Source: Magicicada septendecula
Taxonomy: Eukaryota > Arthropoda > Insecta > Hemiptera > Cicadidae
Reading direction: 5' to 3'
DNA length: 64,000 nucleotides
NCBI GenBank assembly: GCA_034769895.1
Contig: CM068374.1
Coordinates: 353,200,302 to 353,264,301, forward strand
In this document: positions 1-10,843 of the stretch, piece by piece
Layout: each line of letters begins with the position of its first letter
Position numbering within the stretch: the first letter of the stretch is position 1
Program-made: the position numbers and the translations under genes
Notes under the pieces: model-generated
Told to the model about the DNA's origin: nothing
The model's input: the letters and a program-made list of their open reading frames with translations, nothing else
Databases searched by the model: none

Positions 1-1882
1 ACCGAATTACTAATTTTATTTATTTATTTATTATTATTACTAATTATTACTTTTCTTATTACCACTACACCTTTACAATGATATTATTTCATTGAGCGCC
101 AGTTGTGTCTTAATACACAACAATTAACATAACATACAATTAATGTTTAATATAAGTAATTATTATATATAATATATTTTTTATTTCACACCTTTATTTT
201 ATTTTTTTTAGAGCAACCATTTAGCTAAAAAAATTTTTGTTATAGTCAAATGGTCGGGATCATGCCACACGTTCTTGGGCGACAACTTTCTGTCTGAACA
301 CTTTTCAAAGTGTCAGATTCTGTTGACGCGTTACTACCCCCACTCTGGTTCAATTCACTATTTTCGCCTATTTTCGCGAATTACGAATTTTGTTTCACCT
401 CACTCGATGCTCAATCGATCACTAATTTTTATGTGATTACTATACGTAAATTGCACTTCTTTATGGTAGTCAAAAAAAGAGTTATTCATTTTTTATGTAT
501 AGTAATTGCACTTTTCGTCACCTCTGTATAGTTTTTTAACATTTTATTTATCTATAATTTCTACACACTTTGGTGTCTTTTGTTTTATCCTATCGTACAT
601 AGTTTTCTTATAATTAATAATAAACATATAACTATTCTACTTGAAAAGGGTTGGTTACATTTCAGGAACGGACAGGTTTCACAAACACTAACAAAATACG
701 CGCGTACACAACGCTAGCGACAGGTGTGTCAAAACTGCATGAATTCTGTACTCCCTATTTTTACTACGATTCAGTTTATGCAATCCGAATCATGTTTATT
801 AATTCATATTTATTCCTTTTTATTATTTATTTGGGCAATGCACAGTATCATTACTGTTTGTACTGTTGAAATATATATATATATATATTGTAACAAATAA
901 AATTTGTTATTGTTGTTTGTTTGTGAAAAAAAATTCGATTAGTGAACTTTCCTTATTTGGAGGTTACTTCCTTTGTGGTTGTGAAATTCTGGTAGTTATC
1001 GCTCAATTAAAATTAAGTATTATGCTAATTATTATGTAGGAATAAACAATATTCAATTTTATAATCTTCAATGAATTTTATTAACAAATGGTTATATAAT
1101 CGATTTTCTATCGACTGATTAATCGACTCTCTCAGAGTATATCAATAGTGTGTACAATTATTTATTATCGGGTTCTTTTAACAGTTATTTTATAGATAGT
1201 CAGAGAAAAAGGGCAAAGTATTGAAAGTATAACATTACAAAAATATCATCTTATTAATTAAAATACATTTATAACATTCAATATATGATAGTAAGTAAAG
1301 AATTTTTCGAACCAATGACGATATCTTGGTCGTGACGCTATGGATTGTGGGACGGCAAAGATGGCCGCTTCGTGTTCAGATGTAATTGACGAAATGCACC
1401 TCGCCGATTCTGCTTCCAATAAAGGCTGCTTTTCCTATGATTTTTCGTTACTGTAGCTGCGATTCTTCCTTCGGTTGTTGGTGGAGTGTCTCTGGTTAAG
1501 TGTTAGTGGTCCACTTCGATAAAATGTGTTGTGTTATGTTATATTCCACTTTAGTCTATTTAGGTCGATAATTGCTCTGTTTGTTTCGTGATGTGGAATT
1601 AATGTTTAAATCGTTTAAATTGTGTATTCACTGGTGTTCTGTTCTGGTTTAAGTTAATTTAATGTTTTTTGGTGTTCGTTTCACTGAATTTACGGTTTAA
1701 ATGTAATTTTTACAACACACGCGTTTTTCTCACCAGACTAGGCTTATGGAACGTTCGCCATTTTTGTCTTCACTATAGGTTAATATTTGAGTAAGTCCTC
1801 GTATCAAGTGTACTTCACGACGGCTAATAATGAACTAACTAACTTCCTTCGTCTTCTTCAAAAGTCTTAACCAAATTAATGT
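1..1882. other. AT-rich flank, no gene recognised
   Basis: No credible coding region is seen; the short open frames here are AT-rich and match no family I know. An (AT)n run lies at 870-888. A somewhat GC-richer stretch at about 1310-1500 has the order CGAACCA, ATGACG, ATGGCCGC, which loosely recalls the GC-rich part of the neighbouring LTR (2840-3170). The last four bases, ATGT, form the target duplication of the adjacent retrotransposon. Confidence 0.6.
1879..1882. repeat. Target-site duplication ATGT, left copy
   Basis: ATGT immediately precedes the LTR start TGTAAT and recurs at 16733-16736 just after GTTACA. A 4-bp duplication fits Ty3/gypsy integration. Confidence 0.85.
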
Positions 1883-4800
1883 TGTAATATAAATAAAAAT
1901 ATTACAAATAAAAATAAAAATAAAAATTATGAACGTTTTAATAAGCTCCACGTTGGAAACGCCAATTTGTAATATTAATGAAAATATTACAAATATAAAA
2001 ATAAAATTTGAATTGGATTGATATATATAGAGATATATTGTGTGTGTATCTTTGGTGATAACAAGGGTATTGTGCTCTTCCTTTAGCCCCACTAGTTGGG
2101 CTAGTCAATTTGTAATATTACAAATAAATATTACAATTATAAATAAAAATTGAAATTAAAAATAATTGAACTGATATGTGTTGATATTTGTTGATACGTA
2201 TTGATATTTTGTTTATCACTGGGTCAGTCTGACTCCTTAAAGTCTCATTGGTTAGGCTAGTCAAATAGTAATATAATTTCAAGTATAATAATAAACAAAA
2301 TATAAAGATATTGATGATAAAAATATGTTCTAACTAAGTGTGTTGGATTGATAAATAACAAATATATCAAACTTTAAAAATTTTGCAAATATTTTTTCTT
2401 GTGCTTGTATCGAATTTGACTGAATAATTTAATTTAATTAATTGATAATTAATTAATTATTTGAGTTTGTAATTTCCTCCTATATCTATTCTCTCAATGT
2501 GAATTATGTTTTTGCTTAATAAAAAATAATAACATTAATAGTAGAAATAAAAACAATGCTGGTAACTGAATACTGATTTGCGTTTATTCATTCAAAATTG
2601 TGCGCCAGTCAAACTGCGCATGTCCCAGGCACTGGCTAATATTCGCCACAGTCGGCAGTGAGACAGATTAACAAATATATTTTTTACAAGTTAAATTTAT
2701 GGTTCTTTTAACGAGTCGAAATGGTCAGAGGGCAAGGAACAAGATACATTTAACAGGTATTCTTAAACTAAATGTTAACATCTGAAATAGAACAGAATTA
2801 TTATTACAATTGTCAATTAGAAAGAAATTATTTAAAATTCGAACCAAGTCGAAGAAATGACGTCACTCTGCTCCAGTCAGCACTGGTCCGTTGTCTTTAT
2901 AGAAATTCAGCAATGGCCGCCGTCTGCTTGGTTTCAATCTGCTATGACGCCGTTGGAATTGAAGATCCTCTCCCACAGAAATAAAACGATGTTCCCTTTT
3001 TCTGCGAAGTGGTGTTGGTCCAAAATATCGTGTTGAATGTCCCCTCGTCGTCTGCGATGTCGAATTCTGGATGGATCTCTTGTGTAGTGTAGTGTTCAAA
3101 TATGCGTGTTGGTTTTGTGAATTCGTTCCAAAATTGTTCAAAATGGCTGTCGATTTCTGGCGTTAAGTTTTATGGTGTTATTCTGTGTTTTTGGAAACTT
3201 GTGAAGTGTTAGACATAGATAGATAATATTATTTCACTTGTTAGTTCATCTCCGTTACACGCCACATAACCACACTTGGTTTTAATATAAATTATTTGGT
3301 TTTCAAAACTCCACTAATACATTTTTCAACTGTTCAGCTTTGCGATTAACAATAGACTAAACGACGCAACGTCGTCGTTTTAGGGCAATTTGTGGTATGT
3401 CTTTTTCCTCTTCGTATTGTTTAATTATAAAATATCTGTCTAAGACTTGTTTCACTATCTAACTATACATAACAAGTTTTCTTATTTTTTACTGTATTTC
3501 CAATATTTCTTAATTTTACATGAATCTAACTATTCAGTAATATTGATTATTTAATTTTACATCTTTTGATATATAGCTGGGTTTGTTTCAAACTCATTTA
3601 AGCCCAAAAATTACAATTTTGCATAATAATTGCATGTCCCATATTTTGTACAAATTCAGTGTTTTAAAGGTTTTTATTTGTTTTTTCGGTATAATATTTC
3701 CATGGAATACACCTAACAACTCCGTAATTACTTTGCTGTTAGTAATTTGGTTATTAAAACATTTCAATATTGATTAATTTGCTGTTTAGTCTGATTTGAT
3801 TACTATCATAAGCCTATTTTTGACTGTTTCCAAAAGAAGTTAGTTTTCTTTCTTTTGTCATTCTATTTGCTATTAACTGTATCTGTATTAATTATATTTT
3901 CAATTCCTGTATTGTATGTATTGAATTCTATTCCTATTACATAGATTAATTCTTTGATAGATAGTTTTTTTGGTTTATAGGCCATTCTGTGTTTACAAAC
4001 ATAGTGTCTTGGTGGGTCTGTTTGTACATTATACATGGTTTACTGATTTGAATAAAACTATTACATTTTTATGCCCTACTTGCCTCTCTGACTTACACAA
4101 TGGAAAATTAAATGACATGATTTTAATTACAATAGAATATCTTGTATCTACTAAACTTTCTTTATACTAATAACATCATTGAACCATAACATGAACATCT
4201 TATGCCTAATTTTAACAAAAACATCTTATTATCAACTATTTTCCATATATCACCTAATCTTAACAAAAACATCTTATTCCTATTATTTTTTCCTGTATCA
4301 TCAAATGATAACAACATAGCTTATCCTAGACATAATTTAATTAGAAAACATAAAAAACTCCTATTACTAGTAACACTGTCAGTCACTAACTGTCTTGTGT
4401 ATGTATTATTCTTATGAAAACACTTTAACTGTGATAATAAACCTCGTGTATCTATTTACACCTTACATCTAAAATATTATTTAATTAATAATAAATAATA
4501 AACATCTTAATATTAGGCATACCTTCAGTTATGAACTGTCCTTTGGTATTTTTGTCCTCACCATTTATTTAGTTATAATTAAAGAAAACATTTTATATGT
4601 AATAGTCCTTATATCTAATTTAAAACTCTTATTACTAGTAATGCTGTCAGTCCTTAGACCGTCTTTCATTTCAATGGTTTTATTATTATTATTCTACACT
4701 CATGGTAGTCTTTTTATAATACTTAAACCTCATTGAAGATTTTTTCATAGATTTTTTAACTATGTTTCTCACTGTACACTCTGTAGTTCCTTAATTTTGT

Positions 4801-5394
4801 TATCTCACTTCACTTTATTGTATTCTACACTCTGGTAGTCTTTTTAGTGAGTTCTACTCTATGGTAGTCTCTTTTGACATATTTTTTGACATGTTACACT
4901 TACAACTAATATACAATTTGTTTTTATAGTATTGTATCTTGTAACTTGTTTGGGGTTTACCTATATCGGTTTCAATTTTGTCTCATGGTATTTAATATAT
5001 GATTAACATTTTGTTTTGGCATATCTCTTCCTGTTTCTGGTCTCTGTTGGAATCTTGATATGTTTCGTCCCTTCTTCAAATATCACATTAGTAGTTTCCT
5101 TATTAAAATGGTTTCATGACAGATTATTTCCTTTTTTTATGGTCCTTCCCTTTTTGTACTGCTTCCCCAATCTACTGGGTATACTGCTGGTTTAACTGGT
5201 TTTTTCATAGTAGGTTATTTTAATTAATGGTTTTCTTTATTATCTTCCATTTTTATTAACATTTTATAGACTTAATTATACAGTTTCTAGGGTAATCCTT
5301 AAACAATTTATTCTTCTCACTCACTATGGAACTTTCTCTTTTATTCATGTAACATTAATTCAAATGTTTAGTGTGATAATTTTGTTATGTTACA
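1883..5394 (-). repeat. 3' LTR of the Ty3/gypsy element
   Basis: This is the partner of the LTR at 13221-16732, with the same length, TGTAAT...GTTACA termini and only two visible mismatches. In the minus-strand transcript it supplies the 3' end and polyadenylation. Open frames of 60-92 codons in it are repeated exactly in the other LTR, but none resembles a known protein, so I do not call them genes. Confidence 0.95.
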
Positions 5395-6389
5395 TATGCT
5401 CTCCTGTAAAAGTGATTAGTTCAGATCATACTCTGTATGGATGAAATAATTACTACTAATTCTTTTGTATTTACATTTTCTCCGTGATTACATGTTTTCA
5501 CTTTATATACCTTCCTTTTCCACCATTGCTTCCTCTCAGCTGATGTGTATCTCCTTCATTAGTTTCTTTTTTCATTGATAAGTGATCTTCAATCTTGTGT
5601 ATAACATTATCATTTTATATTCCTTCTTATTTGGTGCTTCCTCACCAGTATGTTTACTCCCTAACATTCCCTAACAAATTAATTGGAACAGTTCAGAGTG
5701 GCACTTTTGGCTTCAATCCCTGCTGTCCAAATACTTCAATTGAGTCCAGAGGTATTATCATCTCTGCTCAACACATAAGACTGATGGCATTTTCTACATC
5801 CAGTCATAAAAATAAATAAACAGTAAAAGTAGTCATTTTTGACTAAAATAAACATCTTTAGATTCTTCACTTCATAATACGTTATATTAATTAATACTTT
5901 TATACACTTGACTCTTCTTCTCTTTTAAAGCTTATTCCATATTAGGTGGTTTAGGTATGTGGTATCATATACATTTCATCATGTTTACATAGTAAGTAGT
6001 ATTTATATTTACTCTTTCTACCATCTGGTATCCATTGAGTTACTTTTATTGCTCATGGTATAACATGAATTAATTCTTTATCACTTTCACTATAACAGTG
6101 GTTGTTGTAACAGCATTACCATTATTAGTATCAGGTTTTTGTTTTTTGGTCTCACTATTTGGTCTTTAGTGAGCTGGTCCTTCTTCATTGTTCCATTTTT
6201 ATTAAATTATTTTCTTTGTGAGTTTGGTTAATTTGTTCGATTAAGTCATATGACATTCTGGTTTCCTTTCTCTCTTAGAATTTTGTATCTCTTTCTTACA
6301 AAATCTTTTTTCATATTTCAGAGTTATTTCCCATCATTTGTATGAGTAATGATGTGAGTTTACTGTCTTTTAATTTTAGACATTTTTAT
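5395..6389 (-). other. Noncoding 3' region of the retrotransposon
   Basis: About 1 kb of T-rich plus-strand sequence lies between the 3' LTR and the 91-bp repeats. I see no envelope-like or other long frame. One 74-codon plus-strand frame at 5595-5819 matches nothing known to me. Confidence 0.6.
5399..5405 (-). promoter_or_regulatory. Short polypurine tract
   Basis: The minus strand reads AGGAGAG four bases (CATA) before the 3' LTR start TGTAAC. This is the place where plus-strand DNA synthesis is primed in LTR elements. It is short for a polypurine tract. Confidence 0.45.
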
Positions 6390-7430
6390 TCAACTACATT
6401 CTTTCTGATTCATAGTTGTCTTTCAAATATTTTGGTATAAGTTGTGCTTATTATTGTTTTGAATTTTGAAATTATTATTCCTCAAAATTCTTTTTGCATT
6501 CATAATAGTCTTTGAATGTTTGTGTAAGTGGTACTTACTAATTATTTTGAATTTGGACAATTATTATCTCCCTCCACATTGTTTTTACTTGCATAATAGT
6601 CTTTGAATATTTGTGTAGCTTGTACTTACTATTGCTTTTGAATTTTGAAGCTTATTATGTTCAAAATTCCTTTTATTTATTCACAATAATCTTTTAAATG
6701 TTTTGTGTAAGTTGTGCTTACTGATTTTTTGAATTTTTGTAATTATTATTATTCCATCAAAATTCTTATTTCGTTCACAATATTCTTTCAGATATTTGGT
6801 GTAAGTTGTACTTACGGATTTTTGAATTTTGTAATTATTTATTTATCAAAATTCTTTTTGTATCATTCACAATTGTTCGAATATTTGGTGTAAGTTGTAC
6901 TTACGATATTTTTGAATTTGGTAATTTTTTATTCTTACCAAAATTCTTATCTTGTTCACAATATTCTTTCAGATATTTAGTGTAAGTTGTGCTTACTATA
7001 TTTTTGAATTTTGTAATTTTTTATTCTTACCAAAATTCTTATTTTGTTCACAATATTCTTTCTGATATTTGGTGTAAGTTGTACTTATTCATTTTTGAAT
7101 TTTGTAATTATTATTATTCCATCAAAATTCTTATTTCGTTCACAATATTCTTTCAGATATTTGGTGTAAGTTGTGCTTACTGATTTTTTGAATTTTGTAA
7201 TTATTATCTTTATCAAAATTCTTTTTGTATCATAATATTCGTTCTGATATTTAGTGTAAGTTGTACTTACTAGCTTTTGGAATTTTGTAATTATATTCTT
7301 ATCAAAATTCTTTTTTCATCATTCACAATTGTTCGAATATTTGGTGTAAGTTGTACTTACTATATTTTTTGAATTTTGTAGTTATTTATTTATCAAAATT
7401 CACAATTTCTTCATAATAGTTTTAACTCAT
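6390..7430. repeat. 91-bp tandem repeat array, 11 units, between pol and 3' LTR
   Basis: The unit holds GTAAGTTGTACTTAC (or a near match), then GAATTTTGTAATTATT, CAAAATTCTT and TTCACAATATTCTTTCAGATATTTGGT. The palindromic core starts at 6437, 6524, 6614, 6707, 6801, 6890, 6982, 7074, 7166, 7256 and 7346, so the period is 87-94 bp. The left units are more diverged. The core GTAAGT...ACTTAC is self-complementary and gives a consensus 5' splice-site string on both strands. It is noncoding. Confidence 0.85.
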
Positions 7431-7432
7431 AA

Positions 7433-10400
7433 TTATGAGTCCTCCAAATATTTTTTAATGGACAACTGATTATAAGTTCCTTTTACTTTATTCGAAATGA
7501 TATCCTTTAGTACATACGTATTGTTATTATTGTTTTTAATAATCAGGTATGGGCCGGTATACAGCAGTAATAACTTTTTGGTAATGCCTTCCAAAGTACT
7601 GGGTAATTCCCTGTTTTTTAGCAGTACCTTTTCTCCGACTTCATAGCTTATTATTTTCTTAACAGCCTTTTGATATTTGTTCTTGCGCCTTTCCTGGTCT
7701 TCAGCCAATTTATTGTAGAATCTAATTCGATTGAATTTGTATTCTTGACTCCTGGGGAACTCTATTATGTCTTGTATTTCTCTCGGAGGTGGTCTTTCAT
7801 ACATTGCTGTGTATGGCGTGGTACCAATAGCGGTGTGATATGACAAATTAAGGAATTCTTCAGTCGCTAATAAATATTCTTGCCACTTCTTTTGTTGGTT
7901 ATAGCAATAAGTTCGTAATATTCTTCCGACCTCTCGCAGTACCCTCTCCGCTGGATTGCTGCTGGGGTGGTAGACAGATGTCTTGTATGTCTTAATGCCC
8001 AATGTATTCAGAGTGTTTCTCCACTGCCAACCCTTAAATTGCGTTCCATGGTCGGTGATTATGGATATCGGGCTTCCTACCTCTGGAATGTAATGATTTG
8101 TTATTATTTCTAGAGTCTTCAGAGTGGTGGCTCTGTTCACAGGGTATAGTTTTGTAAATTTTGTAAAATGATCCATCATAATAACAATATACTTGTATCG
8201 ATGGCGTCCGCCACTGCGGGGAAATGGACCACATATGTCCAGAAAGACCTTTTCCAGTTTGGTTTGTGAGGTAATTGGTATCATCATACCTTCCTTTCTC
8301 TCATTGTTGGTTTTCACCAATTGACATATCATACAGGTTTTAAGGTAGTTTCTAGTTTTTCTATTGATACTTTTGATGTGACAATTCTCTTCTATTGCCT
8401 TGATCACCTTCATGGCTCCCATGTGACCGTATCGTAGGTGATAGTCCAGGATGATATCCCTTTCGATTGTAGTAGGGATCATGATCTTCCAAACGTCTTC
8501 ATCAAGGGATGTCTTGATGAATAAAATCCCATTATGTATACAATAAAATTTGTTTATTGTGTCATCTCGGTTGGAGAGACGAAGTTTAATAGAGTTTAAC
8601 TTCGGATCGGACTGCTGGTGTTTGCTGATGTCCTGCACTATCTTCTCTAAATCAGATCTGTCCTTAATAATGTTATAGATTTTCAAAATGCTCTCCTTTT
8701 CGCCTTCGAATGTTTGTTCTTCTAGATTCACTCTTGACAATACGTCGGCTACTACATTTTTACTCCCAGGAACATACTCCCACTGTATATCGTATTCCTG
8801 TAGGGCGAGTACCCATCTGGTCAATCTCCCATGGCTTAATTTGCACCTTCTTAGAAATGATATTGACTTGTGATCTGTTCGGACGGTCACCGGATATCCG
8901 AGGATATACGTCCGAAACTTCCCGCAGGCAAAGACTACACTTAGCAGTTCTTTTTCCGTAACATTATAGTTCTTTTCACACTGGTTAAGGGTTCTGCTAG
9001 CAAAGCTCACTACTAGATGGTTTCCACTTTCATCTTCTTGGTACAGTGTTGAACCCAAGCTAATGTTACTAGCGTCACAGTTTAGAAAGAAGGGTCGGTT
9101 AAAATCTGGATGGTTGAGCATTACTGCGTCTAAGAATTTCTCTTTAATTGATTTGAAGGTCTCGTCTTGTTCTTGACCCCATCGCCATTTATTCTTGGAC
9201 GATAACTGGTACTGAAACTGGGCTGTTAGTTCGGAATAATTATTCTGGAACTTCCTATAATAGTTACATAGGCCCAAAAATGATTGTAGTTGCCTCCTGT
9301 TTTTTGGTGTAGGGAATCGTTGTATGGCGTCTACCTTTTCTGTTGATGGTGTTATTCCTTGACTGTTTAGCTGGAAACCCAGGAATTGAACTTCTTTAGC
9401 TATAAGCTTGGACTTGTCCAGTTTAAGGGTGACATTATTTTCAGCAAGCTTCTTCAAAACATACTCCACACGATAACAGTGTTCCTCCCAGCTGGTTGAT
9501 GTTATTAGGAGATCATCAACATAGACAGTTGTGAATTGGAGCGCTTCTGGTCCTAGTATATGATCCATACAGGCGACAAAAACAGCTACTGAATTAATCA
9601 ACCCGAAGGGCAATCTCTTAAACTGATAATTGCGCCCTTCGAAGATGAACGCCATGTATTGCCGGCTTGCTGGGTGCAACTCCACTTGCCAATAGCCGCA
9701 TACCGTATCCCAAGTGGTAATGAATCGTGTTCCGTGGAACCTCTTCAAAATTTCATCAATCTCGCCAGGTGAGGTACGATCGTTTATTATCATCTTATTT
9801 ATCTCCCGAGCATCAAGGCAAAGTCTTACCTTCCCATTTTTCTTTTGTATGGCCACAATTGGGCTAGTGTATGGTGATTGACTGCTCTCGATGATATCTC
9901 TACGGATCATATTCTGGATCTCTGATCGTACGGCTTCTTTCAAAGATTGTGCTATTGGGTATGACTTTCGGTTGAATTCTACCGGTTCTCTGAATCGTAT
10001 TGAGCATTGGTAGTTCCGGATCTTTCCAGGTTCGTCAGAAAATACAGCTCGATATTTCTCATATATTTCTACCAATTGATTCCGCTGGTCTTCCGTTAGT
10101 TGCTCGTTAGTATTGTGGCACTGGAAGTTACGTATCTCTTGGATCTTTTGTTTCCATAGGTCTTCCTCCGAATCTTGATGTACTGGCTTGTTGTTTGTTG
10201 AGTGGTTAGATAAGTAATTCACCTTATTTTGGTGGTCGAGAAGTTGTCTGGAGTCTAAAGTCTTGTTATCAGTTAAATTGGCTATCCAGGTTGAACCTTC
10301 AGCAAAGAGTGATACCCTTCCTCGGCACAAGTCGATAATTGCTGAGTTTCGGCGCAATATGTCGCATCCTATCATGATGTTGAACGGTAATCCGGCTGCA

Positions 10401-10837
10401 ACAAGAAATATCATATCCACACTAATGCCCTGACTTTTGACATTGAGGGATACCTGCTTTCTTATGGTCTTGTTCTGTCGGCCGGTAGCTCCTACAAGTA
10501 CAATGTTATTAATAGGTAGTACCGGTAAGTTTTTGTGGCATTCCTGCTGTATCCGGTCCAATTCATTTCGATTTATTATGGAGACATTGGCTCCAGTGTC
10601 TATCATTATAGGAACAGAAATACCTTCAATTTCTGCGATTATGTATATTATTTCATTATCATTATTTTTAATATTAAGCTCACTTTCTTCTAATAGGTCC
10701 TTACGGATATCCTTTAAATAATTGCTGTATATTATGGTAAAATTTTTTCTGTTTTTCTTCACATTCATACCTACTTGATTAAACCCAGCAGATTGGAGCA
10801 GTAAAGGGTTATTGGATTTTATTACTGCCTCCGTTCG
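7433..10837 (-). CDS. pol: Pol polyprotein: protease, RT, RNase H, integrase
   Basis: The coordinates start at the first codon after the frameshift (CGA at 10837). The first ATG is at 10768, and I number residues from it (1111 aa). Aspartic protease: IDTGA at 56-60 and IMIGCDIL at 131-138. Reverse transcriptase: KVRLCLDAREINK at 313-325, WDTVCGYWQVEL at 353-364, LPFGL at 386-390, YVDD at 416-419. RNase H: D565, E606, D632 and D675 are all present. Integrase: zinc site H777, H782, C812, C815, and catalytic D844, D906 and E941 in HPSSNPAERV. All catalytic residues I looked for are present and there is no stop or frameshift. It copies element RNA to DNA and inserts it. It is in the -1 frame relative to gag and follows it after 54 nt if counted from the ATG, so expression as Gag-Pol is expected. 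Confidence 0.95.
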   Translation of the reverse strand, partial: RTEAVIKSNNPLLLQSAGFNQVGMNVKKNRKNFTIIYSNYLKDIRKDLLEESELNIKNNDNEIIYIIAEIEGISVPIMIDTGANVSIINRNELDRIQQECHKNLPVLPINNIVLVGATGRQNKTIRKQVSLNVKSQGISVDMIFLVAAGLPFNIMIGCDILRRNSAIIDLCRGRVSLFAEGSTWIANLTDNKTLDSRQLLDHQNKVNYLSNHSTNNKPVHQDSEEDLWKQKIQEIRNFQCHNTNEQLTEDQRNQLVEIYEKYRAVFSDEPGKIRNYQCSIRFREPVEFNRKSYPIAQSLKEAVRSEIQNMIRRDIIESSQSPYTSPIVAIQKKNGKVRLCLDAREINKMIINDRTSPGEIDEILKRFHGTRFITTWDTVCGYWQVELHPASRQYMAFIFEGRNYQFKRLPFGLINSVAVFVACMDHILGPEALQFTTVYVDDLLITSTSWEEHCYRVEYVLKKLAENNVTLKLDKSKLIAKEVQFLGFQLNSQGITPSTEKVDAIQRFPTPKNRRQLQSFLGLCNYYRKFQNNYSELTAQFQYQLSSKNKWRWGQEQDETFKSIKEKFLDAVMLNHPDFNRPFFLNCDASNISLGSTLYQEDESGNHLVVSFASRTLNQCEKNYNVTEKELLSVVFACGKFRTYILGYPVTVRTDHKSISFLRRCKLSHGRLTRWVLALQEYDIQWEYVPGSKNVVADVLSRVNLEEQTFEGEKESILKIYNIIKDRSDLEKIVQDISKHQQSDPKLNSIKLRLSNRDDTINKFYCIHNGILFIKTSLDEDVWKIMIPTTIERDIILDYHLRYGHMGAMKVIKAIEENCHIKSINRKTRNYLKTCMICQLVKTNNERKEGMMIPITSQTKLEKVFLDICGPFPRSGGRHRYKYIVIMMDHFTKFTKLYPVNRATTLKTLEIITNHYIPEVGSPISIITDHGTQFKGWQWRNTLNTLGIKTYKTSVYHPSSNPAERVLREVGRILRTYCYNQQKKWQEYLLATEEFLNLSYHTAIGTTPYTAMYERPPPREIQDIIEFPRSQEYKFNRIRFYNKLAEDQERRKNKYQKAVKKIISYEVGEKVLLKNRELPSTLEGITKKLLLLYTGPYLIIKNNNNNTYVLKDIISNKVKGTYNQLSIKKYLEDS

Positions 10838-10843
10838 TTTAAA
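10782..10843 (-). promoter_or_regulatory. Programmed -1 frameshift signal (slippery TTTAAAC plus pseudoknot)
   Basis: In the gag frame the minus strand reads CA[T TTA AAC] GAA at 10843-10837, an X XXY YYZ heptamer. Four bases later GGAGGCAGTAA (10832-10822) can pair with TTACTGCTCC (10804-10795): ten pairs with one bulged G and a 17-nt loop. Loop bases AACCC (10810-10806) can pair with GGGTT (10786-10782), giving an H-type pseudoknot. Slipping one base back at AAC enters exactly the pol frame, which is open from just after a TGA near 10853. The gag stop lies inside stem 1. The sequence is seen directly; folding and use are inferred from how such signals work in retroviruses and coronaviruses. 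Confidence 0.85.

Noticed and set aside
2863..3141. 92-codon minus-strand frame in the LTR (also 14201-14479)
   Set aside because: It is identical between LTRs only because the LTRs are; no known domain. Kept only as part of the GC-richer LTR island.
5395..7432. Search for an envelope gene between pol and the 3' LTR
   Set aside because: No long frame, signal peptide or membrane segment series; the space is filled by 91-bp repeats and AT-rich DNA.
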